Below, piece after piece: positions 14,549 through 22,175 of a stretch of 38,168 nucleotides of DNA (the stretch's first letter is position 1; each line of letters starts with the position of its first letter). Made by a program: the position numbers and the translations under genes. The notes below the pieces were generated by a model. It did not search any database. It was not told the DNA's origin and saw only the letters and a program-made list of their open reading frames with translations. This DNA is from a virus, in the IMG/VR virus record IMGVR_UViG_3300025154_000039, positions 1 to 38,168 of that record; one strand, 5' to 3'.

Positions 14549-15112
14549 ATGCGCACAATTCACAAGGTTCTGATGGTGGCAGTGCTGCTGGCGGCCATGG
14601 TGGCGCCGGCGGCGGCGTTCCAGTCGACGACGTTTCCGGAGCCGAGGGCTGGCGGCAATGAGGTGGTATTTGCGGTCAATGCTGGGGGCGACAGCATCGC
14701 GGTTGGCGATTGGGTGCAGATTGCCCTCGGCAGCCAGGTGGCGACGAGTTTGAGCGGTCGGTACGACACCGGCGTGATGGTGGTCAAGGCACCGGCTACG
14801 GAGAACACCGGGACCATTCTTGGCGTTTCGCTCCAGGCGGCCGATACTGGCCAGTGGCTGACTGTTCTCACCCGTGGCTATACCACGGCCTACGTTGATG
14901 GCAGCGACACAAACACGGCGTCTGGCATCAGTGCGCGTGGTCGCATTTCCATCACGGACAAGGCGGGATTTGCCGGAAGCACGTTCTACATCGGTGGGGT
15001 TGTTACGACCGCTGCGGATCTGACATCCATGCAGACGGTTGGCTGGGTGTGTGAAGCGGTGACTACCTCGGAGACGACTGCGCTGCAGCCCGTCTACGTT
15101 GATTGCCGGTAG
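14549..15112 (+). CDS. Signal-peptide protein next to the capsid gene (possible head decoration)
   Basis: 187 residues from ATG 14549 with AAAGGAGG ahead. Residues 1-23 are a textbook Sec signal peptide: M-R-T-I-H-K, a hydrophobic core and A-P-A-A-A before F24. The mature part is beta-rich and Gly/Ser/Thr-rich, like the small head proteins (decoration or fibre bases) that usually follow a coat gene in phages; S-L-Q-A-A-D-T-G-Q-W near residues 94-103 belongs to that type. A head protein would be made in the cytoplasm, so an export signal is unexpected. It may be exported, or the segment may be kept as a membrane anchor. Confidence 0.65.
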   Translation: MRTIHKVLMVAVLLAAMVAPAAAFQSTTFPEPRAGGNEVVFAVNAGGDSIAVGDWVQIALGSQVATSLSGRYDTGVMVVKAPATENTGTILGVSLQAADTGQWLTVLTRGYTTAYVDGSDTNTASGISARGRISITDKAGFAGSTFYIGGVVTTAADLTSMQTVGWVCEAVTTSETTALQPVYVDCR

Positions 15113-15122
15113 GGGGTGACCC

Positions 15123-15371
15123 ATGGCGGCAGCAATTTCGAAGGAGCGTGACATCTACATCCCGGGCGTGGGGATCCGCATCCGCATCGCCAAGGTCGTG
15201 CTGAGCGGCGGGGCCGACAGCTACGACTGGGTAATTGGTGGTGACGTGCAGTTTGCCATCAATTCGGGCGCTGTGCAGGGCGCGGCGGACTGGGATACGA
15301 CGGCTGGCACAGTGGCGTTTACCAGTTTGACGGCGAATTCAACGAATTACCTGTTCGCCATCACGTGGTGA
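15123..15371 (+). CDS. Small beta-rich structural-type protein, 82 residues
   Basis: ATG 15123 has a weak GGGGG ribosome site and starts 10 bases after the previous stop. The product alternates hydrophobic and polar residues (G-I-R-I-R-I-A-K-V-V-L) and ends in T-N-Y-L-F-A-I-T-W, all beta. No signal peptide. It sits before a terminator, closing the head block, and could be a minor head or decoration protein. No family recognised. Confidence 0.5.
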   Translation: MAAAISKERDIYIPGVGIRIRIAKVVLSGGADSYDWVIGGDVQFAINSGAVQGAADWDTTAGTVAFTSLTANSTNYLFAITW

Positions 15372-15390
15372 CAGGGAAGATGATCAAATT

Positions 15391-15430
15391 GGGGGGCGCG
15401 GATGTTATGAGCGCCGCGCTCCCCTTTTTA
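15391..15430 (+). terminator. Rho-independent terminator inside the morphogenesis operon
   Basis: GGGGGGCGCGG (15391-15401) pairs with CCGCGCTCCCC (15414-15424) through 11 pairs including one G-T, and TTTTT follows (15425-15429). This would reduce readthrough from the capsid genes into the tail genes and so help make more coat than tail protein. Confidence 0.8.
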
Positions 15431-15442
15431 AAAGGATGACCG

Positions 15443-16138
15443 ATGAACCTAACCGAAGCCGTCGTTGAGGTGCGGGATGCAATCCGTAACGGTCTTCCTG
15501 CCGGTGTCGTCACAGGCAATTGGGGCGACGACAAACTGAAACGCTACATCGCCAAGGCGGAGAAGCAGGCGTTCTATCTCGAACTGGATATCGACCGTAC
15601 GCGATTCCGCAAGCAGGCAACCATCACCGTGACGGTTGCCCAGGAGCTGCAGACCCTGCCAACCGATTACATCAAATTTGGCGAATTGAAGCTGGCCGCT
15701 GATACCGGCGTGGCATATTTGCCGTACACATTCATAAGCTACGATATGCGCGACAATTACCTGATGCACACTCCCAGTGGCCGCGCCTGCTACGAATTCA
15801 GCCCGACGCAGATCGGGATATTGCCGAAACCGGCTGTCGGGGACGCGTTTACCCTAACCTATCTCAGGCGCTACACGCCCATGGCGGTCCCGGTTGTCGG
15901 GCCCCCGGCAGTTACCGGGGCAAGCGATCTGCATGAACTGACCTTGGACGTGGTCATTCTCAAGGCCGCGCTGATGGCGCTGGCCGACCGTGGTGATGTG
16001 AATACGAATAGTACCGCCGGTTTGCTTGCCGAGGCGATAAATATGCTGCCGAAGATGAAGCGCCATTCGCGCGCGCCGCATGCCCTTGAACCGTATGGTT
16101 TGGGTAATCCGTTCGAACAACCGTTTATGTTCACCTGA
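15443..16138 (+). CDS. Head-to-tail adaptor / tail-tube-like protein
   Basis: 231 residues; AAAAGGA precedes the start. The N-terminal helix bundle (E-A-V-V-E-V-R-D-A-I) is followed by a beta domain and a second helical part. The order capsid, adaptor, tail hub fits the podovirus adaptor that binds the portal (P22 gp4 / T7 gp11 group). L-P-T-D-Y-I-K-F (about residues 73-80) and the L-T-Y-L-R-R-Y (about 138-144) segment recall that group. Assigned from position and general pattern, not a search. Confidence 0.6.
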   Translation: MNLTEAVVEVRDAIRNGLPAGVVTGNWGDDKLKRYIAKAEKQAFYLELDIDRTRFRKQATITVTVAQELQTLPTDYIKFGELKLAADTGVAYLPYTFISYDMRDNYLMHTPSGRACYEFSPTQIGILPKPAVGDAFTLTYLRRYTPMAVPVVGPPAVTGASDLHELTLDVVILKAALMALADRGDVNTNSTAGLLAEAINMLPKMKRHSRAPHALEPYGLGNPFEQPFMFT

Positions 16139-16148
16139 GGAGGATGCA

Positions 16149-16619
16149 ATGCGCACAATTATCGTGGTGATTATGATGTCGCTGGTGCTGGTGACGGCCG
16201 CTCAGGCCCTAGACCCGGTCCGCACATTACCGACTGACGGTAATGGGAACGTTCCGCCCCTTGTTTGGACGGGAACTGATTGGGCTTTGGATACCAGTGT
16301 GCGCAAGATTGATGGCGCAATTGTGTTTGATACGATTGCCGCGTCGTGTGTGAGTACGGAAATTCTCACCGACACTACCCTTGACGCGACGTTCGATACT
16401 TTTGCCTTCGGATCGACGTACAACTGGTACCAGGTGACGGTTGCTGATACCGATATTCTGGTTTCCCTGACCTATGCTGAAGCAGCGGCCGGCAAAGGAG
16501 ATTACCAGCCAGCCAAAACGCTGTACCTGTACCCGTTCCGTGTTCCCACGCTGTGGATCCAGACGCGCAGCGGACTTGCCTGTAGCGGCGACTACATTGC
16601 TGTGCGCGGGATGCGCTGA
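16149..16619 (+). CDS. Signal-peptide protein in the tail block
   Basis: 156 residues from ATG 16149 with GAGGAGG upstream. Residues 1-20 form a clear Sec signal (M-R-T-I-I-V-V-I-M-M core, cleavage site A-Q-A before L21). The mature protein is beta-rich with two cysteines (about residues 67 and 146) that could pair in an oxidising compartment. The first 14 bases around the start (CAATGCGCACAATT) are identical to those of the 14549 gene, suggesting a shared or exchanged signal cassette. Function unknown. Confidence 0.6.
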   Translation: MRTIIVVIMMSLVLVTAAQALDPVRTLPTDGNGNVPPLVWTGTDWALDTSVRKIDGAIVFDTIAASCVSTEILTDTTLDATFDTFAFGSTYNWYQVTVADTDILVSLTYAEAAAGKGDYQPAKTLYLYPFRVPTLWIQTRSGLACSGDYIAVRGMR

Positions 16620-16693
16620 TGCGCTTTATCATCGATGCGCTGCTGTTGTTCTGTGGCGATGTCCCGCGCAACGAATACCGGGCAAGGTGCTAA
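16619..16693 (+). CDS. Candidate 24-residue peptide, signal-peptide-like
   Basis: ATG 16619 overlaps the previous stop and TAA 16691-16693 directly touches the next ATG 16694. The peptide M-R-F-I-I-D-A-L-L-L-F-C-G resembles the start of the neighbouring signal peptides (M-R-T-I, M-R-Y-I-I). It may be a coupling leader or the remnant of another exported protein. Confidence 0.3.
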   Translation: MRFIIDALLLFCGDVPRNEYRARC

Positions 16694-17206
16694 ATGGAAA
16701 AGGTCGGACACAGCAAAGCGTTCGAGCGCATCTTGATCTGGATTGCCATCGCCTTTGCCATATTCTGTCTCGCTGTCGAACCAACGCCATCGTTCGCTGA
16801 CAATGGCAACCGTCAGAATATCCATGTTGACGATGCGCTGGGCAGCGACAGCAACAGCGGTTTGACTGAAACTGAGCCGGTAACTTCAAGCAACGGCTCG
16901 TGGCATCGTGTGGTTAATCTGGGGGTATTTGGCGCTGATACTGGCGTGGTGGCAAAGAATATCAACGATACGCCGACGGCTGAATGGGTTCGCCAGGCTA
17001 TGCGTGAAAAGCCCGATCGCACAAATCGAAGTGATACGCGTGAAGTTATTCCCGGCCACGGTGAATTGCCGTATGAGGATATTGAAGAAAGCGAAATCGC
17101 CAATATGCGGGTTCGCCGCCGGTATGTATGGGAGACATTCATTGCCCCTAACGGACAGTTGGCTGAAAGAGTTATCGACGTTGTTGAAACCGTGGAGGCG
17201 TACTGA
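16694..17206 (+). CDS. Signal-peptide protein, 170 residues
   Basis: Residues 1-35 contain a charged n-region, a hydrophobic core (I-W-I-A-I-A-F-A-I-F-C-L-A-V) and P-S-F-A before D36, a signal peptidase I site. The mature part is acidic and looks partly disordered, with D-D-A-L-G-S-D-S-N-S-G near its start (a calcium-loop-like composition) and a charged C-terminal helix. The stop overlaps the next start. No family recognised. Confidence 0.55.
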   Translation: MEKVGHSKAFERILIWIAIAFAIFCLAVEPTPSFADNGNRQNIHVDDALGSDSNSGLTETEPVTSSNGSWHRVVNLGVFGADTGVVAKNINDTPTAEWVRQAMREKPDRTNRSDTREVIPGHGELPYEDIEESEIANMRVRRRYVWETFIAPNGQLAERVIDVVETVEAY

Positions 17207-18369
17207 TGCGTTACATTATCGCGATGATACTTGTGCTGTGTGCCGCTCCGTGTTTTGCCACAGCTGGTATTAATCTGTACGTTAGCGCCGGTGACACTCG
17301 CGCCCGCAATCTGCCTGCCTATGGCTACACTCCTGACAGCCCGGTAATCACCGTTACGTATGGCAAGACGAAGTTGGTTTCCACTGATACCAATTTCCCG
17401 GATACGATGTGGGTGTATGGATATTCCTGCACAGGAGACACATCAGACTACATGCAGGACTATGTCACGCTGTCTGACCAATATGTCAAATTTCGTGGTG
17501 TTTCCGTTGGATCTGATAGCCCTACCTTTGGTTCGTATTCAGGATACCGGTCGTGGTCAACTCCCATATTCAACTACGGCTCAAACTTCCTGACGTCTGG
17601 CAAAAAGGACGGTATCATTAGCATAGACGGGTTCGCATTCAGAAATATCAATATGGTCGTACCGTCGTCTTCGCACAACGCCGTGATACAGTGCCAGCCT
17701 ACCGTTGGCACGGACAGCAAAGTCTTTTTGGATGTCCAAAACTGCTTGTTCTTCAACATCACCTATACTGGCGACACACTCAACGGCGTCATCGGGCACC
17801 GTGAATACGGCGGCGGAGTTGACGACACGAACAAGCGTGGTGTGGTGCGCATATATAACAGTTCATTCGTGAATGTGAACGCCGTTTATTGCCCCACCCC
17901 GCGCGACCTACCGGTGAATGTCTATGCTTACATCGACCACTGCACCGTGCGCAATGCCAAGTATATCGTCAACGGCTCAAACGCTGCCCTGAACGGAGGG
18001 AGCGACACGACAATTATCACCAATACCATTATCGACGGTTGCACCGAAGTATTCAATACAGGTAATGACGGGGCAATCGCTTCGACTTGTTACATTTCGT
18101 ACACCGACACCTATAATTGTGGGATGGGTGATGCCCCGTCGATTGGTGTGGGAAACATCTCGATTCAGCCGACGTGGACGAATATGCTGACAGATACATA
18201 CAGTACTCTGGCATATTTCAGTGATCCGATATCACTGACGACCGCAAGTAGCACCGGTGGGATCATTGGCGTATCGTGGGGATATTATGTCCCTGTTTCT
18301 GTGATTGGCGAACATCGGCGCGAATCAATGGTTAACACCTTCCGCCGGCTGCTGTGGAGGAATAGGTAA
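17206..18369 (+). CDS. Exported beta-helix-like protein, possible tail spike or fibre
   Basis: 387 residues; start overlaps the previous stop (TGATG). Residues 1-18 are a Sec signal ending C-F-A. The rest shows the repeating short strands of a right-handed parallel beta-helix: V-F-L-D-V-Q-N-C-L-F-F-N, V-R-I-Y-N-S-S-F-V-N, Y-I-D-H-C-T-V-R-N, I-I-T-N-T-I-I-D-G-C. Such folds are used by phage tail spikes and by secreted polysaccharide-binding or cleaving proteins. Several cysteines fit export. It is tightly coupled to the tail-hub gene that follows. Confidence 0.6.
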   Translation: MRYIIAMILVLCAAPCFATAGINLYVSAGDTRARNLPAYGYTPDSPVITVTYGKTKLVSTDTNFPDTMWVYGYSCTGDTSDYMQDYVTLSDQYVKFRGVSVGSDSPTFGSYSGYRSWSTPIFNYGSNFLTSGKKDGIISIDGFAFRNINMVVPSSSHNAVIQCQPTVGTDSKVFLDVQNCLFFNITYTGDTLNGVIGHREYGGGVDDTNKRGVVRIYNSSFVNVNAVYCPTPRDLPVNVYAYIDHCTVRNAKYIVNGSNAALNGGSDTTIITNTIIDGCTEVFNTGNDGAIASTCYISYTDTYNCGMGDAPSIGVGNISIQPTWTNMLTDTYSTLAYFSDPISLTTASSTGGIIGVSWGYYVPVSVIGEHRRESMVNTFRRLLWRNR

Positions 18370-20291
18370 TGACCTTCAAGCGTACAAACCACGGTGGCAT
18401 TGAATGGAACATCGAGTGTGACAAGTTGGGGCTGGTAACCATTGATGATCCGATCAGCGTTGACCTGACCGCGGCGATGCGCCTGTCGAATATCAGGCTG
18501 CGTGACGGTGTCCTGTCGCGCCGGCCCGGCTCGCGCTTTGCCAGTGACTATGTGTTCCCCGGCCGCTGCGCAGGCATTCACCAGGCGTATCCATCGACCG
18601 GTGATGCCGCCGACCGCCTGTATGCGGCTTGCAAAAGCACTATGATCCGTTTCAGCGGCACGGTGCCGACACTCACGGCCAACGCGATGACGTTCCCGAG
18701 CGGTATGACCTGGTCAGCAGCCACGAAACGAGTGTGCTTTGTCGATTGGGATGACAAGGTATTCGCCTTCAACGGTATCGATTGTGGAATGACGCTGCGC
18801 AGCGACAGCCTGAATGACATGCACACCTTCATGCTGGCAAAGCCGGCGGCCCCGGTGGCGTCATCGGCAGGAACGGGTTCCGTCACCGGGAAATACAGGT
18901 ATAAGACGCGCGAGGTGCGCGAGGTCAACGCCGAACTGCGCGAATATTACGGGGCCATGTCGGCCGCCAGCAACCAGATCGATGTGACGGCCGAGAACAT
19001 CAACCTTGCTTATGCCGTGCCGACCGATCCGCAAACGAACGCGGTCAATGTATACCGAACTTCCGATGATGGCGGCGCTTACTTCTTCCACGACCGCATC
19101 ACTGCACCGTTCACCGGGACCTATGTTGACAGCGTCGCCGCCACCGATCAAACGCACATGGACCCGAACGTCATCGATCGCATTGTCGGGCCGAAATGGG
19201 CGTGCAAGCATGACGGGGTACTGATTATTCTCGGCACTGCGGCTGAGGATGACCGGTTGTTCTGGTCGGTTGCGGAACATCCGCAGGAATTCGACCCGAG
19301 CAATGCCGGTTTCTTCAAGGACGGGCACGGCCGAACGATGGGCTGCAACACAGTCAACAACAGCGTGGTGACCTTCAAGGAATCGGGGGTAGCGTACTAC
19401 CGCCGGAACAGCGCGCAGGGCTACGATCAGGGGGCGTTTTACGGCGCGTTCGGGACATGCTCGCCGGGCTCGATCAAGGAAGTGGCTATATCCCGCGGAT
19501 CATATCTGACGTTCTGGGACCCGCGCGAGGGCCTGTGCGTCTGCGACGGCATCAATCCGCCGCAATCGTTGAAGAAGACGAAGCGCGGCAGCGATATTCT
19601 GAATATCATCAAAAAGGAAATCAGGAAATCGTCGATTGAGGACATCAGCATATGCGTGCACGACAATTACATCGTGGTCTCGTACAACGCGGCCGATGCG
19701 GATGACTCGTACAACAATAACGCAGTGCTGTATGACATCGAAAAGGATGTGTTTGTTGGCCCGGATTACGGCTACAGCGCGGGCCCGATGATCTCCCGCG
19801 ATATCAACTACGGCGCTTCGGGCGAGGGTGAGTTGTTTACCCTGACGGACTCCGCGGCGCCGCGCCTGGTGCAGCTCTTTTACCAGTCGGTTGACACGGA
19901 TGCGATCGTGGCCGCTCCCGGCACGCAGTTCATCGAATATTGGTGGCTGATGGGGAAGATTGGGGCAAAGTCCATCAACGAGATATTCGAGTATACCCAG
20001 CTCAGCATGGTGGCGAAGCTTCAGGACCGCATAACGGTGACCTGCGATACCTACAACGGGAACACTCAGAGCGGGGTCATTGACGGCATCTCGACCAACA
20101 TCGCCATATTCGACGAGTCGCTTTTTGATGACGGGTCGGTGTTTGGTGATTTCTCGTTTTACAGCTATTCCCTGACCTTCGGTGAGGAGAATCAGGGGTT
20201 TTGGACACAGCTGCAGGTGAAGGACGCGACGAATAACTATCTGGGTATTGCCGCGGTGACACTATACGGAATTGCGAGGGGGTATCAGTGA
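18369..20291 (+). CDS. Large tail-hub protein (P22 gp10 / T7 gp12-like)
   Basis: 640 residues, start overlapping the previous stop (TAATG). The N-terminus R-L-S-N-I-R-L-R-D-G-V-L-S-R-R-P-G (about 37-53) followed by repeated W-x-x-x and V-Y-R-T-S-D-D-G-G segments fits the beta-propeller tail-nozzle proteins that describe their own model as a list of strands. No signal peptide, unlike its neighbours. It would form the short tail tube after the adaptor. Assigned by size, position and the beta-propeller pattern. Confidence 0.65.
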   Translation: MTFKRTNHGGIEWNIECDKLGLVTIDDPISVDLTAAMRLSNIRLRDGVLSRRPGSRFASDYVFPGRCAGIHQAYPSTGDAADRLYAACKSTMIRFSGTVPTLTANAMTFPSGMTWSAATKRVCFVDWDDKVFAFNGIDCGMTLRSDSLNDMHTFMLAKPAAPVASSAGTGSVTGKYRYKTREVREVNAELREYYGAMSAASNQIDVTAENINLAYAVPTDPQTNAVNVYRTSDDGGAYFFHDRITAPFTGTYVDSVAATDQTHMDPNVIDRIVGPKWACKHDGVLIILGTAAEDDRLFWSVAEHPQEFDPSNAGFFKDGHGRTMGCNTVNNSVVTFKESGVAYYRRNSAQGYDQGAFYGAFGTCSPGSIKEVAISRGSYLTFWDPREGLCVCDGINPPQSLKKTKRGSDILNIIKKEIRKSSIEDISICVHDNYIVVSYNAADADDSYNNNAVLYDIEKDVFVGPDYGYSAGPMISRDINYGASGEGELFTLTDSAAPRLVQLFYQSVDTDAIVAAPGTQFIEYWWLMGKIGAKSINEIFEYTQLSMVAKLQDRITVTCDTYNGNTQSGVIDGISTNIAIFDESLFDDGSVFGDFSFYSYSLTFGEENQGFWTQLQVKDATNNYLGIAAVTLYGIARGYQ

Positions 20292-21118
20292 TGAAGAACG
20301 AGCGGACAGTGCGCGCCATCAGCATCGGTATTGCGCGGTTGTTGGGTGTGGTGGTGGCATTAGGTACGATTTCTGTCTACCACGCCTTGGCTGACCCGGT
20401 GACTACCCCGTGGGTGTTCAGTCCCGGACAGTCGGTGTCGTCGTCGAAATTTAACGACAATTTTGACGCCCATCAGCTCGGCATCAACAGTGTCGCCAGC
20501 AGCCAGATTGAGGACAGCACAGTGCTTGGCACTGACATCGCGCAGCACACCATCACGCAGGACAATATGGGGTATCACAGTGTCGGATCGTACGCCATGG
20601 ACAGCGGCGCGATCAGTAGTGATACGATGTTTGCTCCGGCATTCACTTTTCCCACGTCACGACTTGTTTCACAGTCTGACACCTCACAAAACTTCGTGAA
20701 GATGGTCAACGGACGGTATCTTGGTGATGGAACTGACACGCGTACCATTTACTGCACGCAGCAGGGTGCCGGCCACGTACAAGGAGGGGCAAAGATCAAT
20801 TTCACGGTGACGAGGGTTGTGGTCTACAGCAATTACCATGCAACCTCTCCTGGCGGCAGCGATGGTTCGTTTTTTTTGGCTATGGATTGTCTTCCTGACA
20901 GCGTGATCGTCAGCACCAGTAACGAGGCCCCGAGTTATGAGGAATATTTCAGCATGGTCGCCTTGAATGGATCTGGTTTGACGTGGGATCCCGGAACGTA
21001 CGCAACATTGGTTAACAACAGTGACAGCCATGGGTTTCGGGTGAGGGATAATACTGGCGGACTGACCACGGCAAATAGCGCTGGTTACCTCTATATGTGG
21101 ACAGCGTGGGGCTACTGA
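20291..21118 (+). CDS. Signal-peptide protein, possible fibre or spike
   Basis: 275 residues from ATG 20291, overlapping the tail-hub stop. The N-terminus has basic residues, a hydrophobic core (L-L-G-V-V-V-A-L-G-T-I-S-V) and H-A-L-A before D35. Residues about 45-115 resemble a coiled, trimer-type stalk (F-S-P-G-Q-S-V-S-S-S-K-F-N-D-N-F and S-S-Q-I-E-D-S-T-V), and the C-terminal half is a beta-sandwich-like head with aromatic residues. This is a fibre-like layout with an export signal. Confidence 0.6.
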   Translation: MKNERTVRAISIGIARLLGVVVALGTISVYHALADPVTTPWVFSPGQSVSSSKFNDNFDAHQLGINSVASSQIEDSTVLGTDIAQHTITQDNMGYHSVGSYAMDSGAISSDTMFAPAFTFPTSRLVSQSDTSQNFVKMVNGRYLGDGTDTRTIYCTQQGAGHVQGGAKINFTVTRVVVYSNYHATSPGGSDGSFFLAMDCLPDSVIVSTSNEAPSYEEYFSMVALNGSGLTWDPGTYATLVNNSDSHGFRVRDNTGGLTTANSAGYLYMWTAWGY

Positions 21119-21405
21119 TGGCTGACATCACTGGGAACACGCTGGCCGACATGAACCACCGGGACGCACTGATTGAGGTCAGCGTTGCGACCAGTGAGGT
21201 GGACAACCCGTCAGGGACGCGCCGGGCGATCGCGGTCAACCACAAGCTGAAGCGGCGGCCGTTCGGGTACATTCCGGGCAAGCACCTGCCCAGCGGCGCG
21301 CCGGGCGCCTGCTACCACATACTGGCGGATGAAGAGAAGTGGAACGATACGCAGATTCTGCTGCGGTTCAGCGCGGCCGGCAAATACTACATCGAGGTGA
21401 TCTGA
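21118..21405 (+). CDS. Small unknown protein in the tail block, 95 residues
   Basis: ATG 21118 overlaps the preceding stop. The product is soluble, starts with M-A-D-I-T-G-N-T and has a compact alpha/beta composition (R-R-P-F-G-Y-I-P-G-K). No signal peptide. Coupled on both sides, so made together with the internal virion proteins. No family recognised. Confidence 0.5.
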   Translation: MADITGNTLADMNHRDALIEVSVATSEVDNPSGTRRAIAVNHKLKRRPFGYIPGKHLPSGAPGACYHILADEEKWNDTQILLRFSAAGKYYIEVI

Positions 21406-22166
21406 TGGGATTCCTGAAAAGCATTAAAAAAGCGCTGTTCGGAAAAAAAGAAGAAGCGAACTGGGACGCGTCGAACGCGGCGATGGATGCCCAGAATCAG
21501 GCCATCGGCGATTATGCCGGGTTCCAGCCCCCGCGCGAGGCGTACACCACGGAAGGCATCAAGCGCGGGGTGCTCGATGTCACGCGCACGCAGGTCGGCA
21601 ATCAGGCCAAGGCGGCGCGGTCGAATTTCCTGAATAGGTTCGGGTCCCGGCTTGGTAAGTCCGGGACTGCCATCGCGGCGGCGTCGGAGCTTGAGGAAAA
21701 CGTTGCCGGTAGCGCGCTCGACCGCATTCTGGGGGCAAAGGTCGAGCTGGCGAATCAGGACCTCGCCCTGCAGCGCGAGTACGCCGGGACGCGGATGAAC
21801 CAGTTGTCGAATGTCGCCAGCATGCGCGGGAATTACGCCGGCGCGGTCACCTCGCGCGACATGGCCGACTTCCAAACCCGCAAGGCGGGCGAGGACAAGG
21901 GGCTGCTGTCCACATTCATCGCGCCGCTGGCGGGTAAGGTTGCCGGCGCATGGCTGGGGAAAAAGTATTTCGACGATGCAGCCGAATCTGGCAAAAATAC
22001 CAGCGCGCGGCGCATTCTGGTGGGCGAGAACTTGAAGGGCAGCGACCGCGGCCGGCAGAATCCGGAGGTGGTCTCGAACCCCACCGGGGCCCCGCTGGTG
22101 ATTAAGCCGGTGCGCGGCAAGGCGCTGGACCGGTTCCGGAAGAGCGCCAAGCGGCGCGCGGCGTAG
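21405..22166 (+). CDS. Internal virion / DNA-ejection protein 1 (probable)
   Basis: 253 residues, start overlapping the previous stop. A basic amphipathic N-terminus (K-S-I-K-K-A-L-F-G-K-K) is followed by long Ala/Gln-rich helices (about residues 25-150) and a Gly/Ala-rich segment (F-I-A-P-L-A-G-K-V-A-G-A-W) that could insert in a membrane. This is the character of the smallest ejection protein of podoviruses (T7 gp14, P22 gp7). First of three consecutive ejection-type genes of growing size. Confidence 0.6.
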   Translation: MGFLKSIKKALFGKKEEANWDASNAAMDAQNQAIGDYAGFQPPREAYTTEGIKRGVLDVTRTQVGNQAKAARSNFLNRFGSRLGKSGTAIAAASELEENVAGSALDRILGAKVELANQDLALQREYAGTRMNQLSNVASMRGNYAGAVTSRDMADFQTRKAGEDKGLLSTFIAPLAGKVAGAWLGKKYFDDAAESGKNTSARRILVGENLKGSDRGRQNPEVVSNPTGAPLVIKPVRGKALDRFRKSAKRRAA

Positions 22167-22175
22167 GGGGATCAC

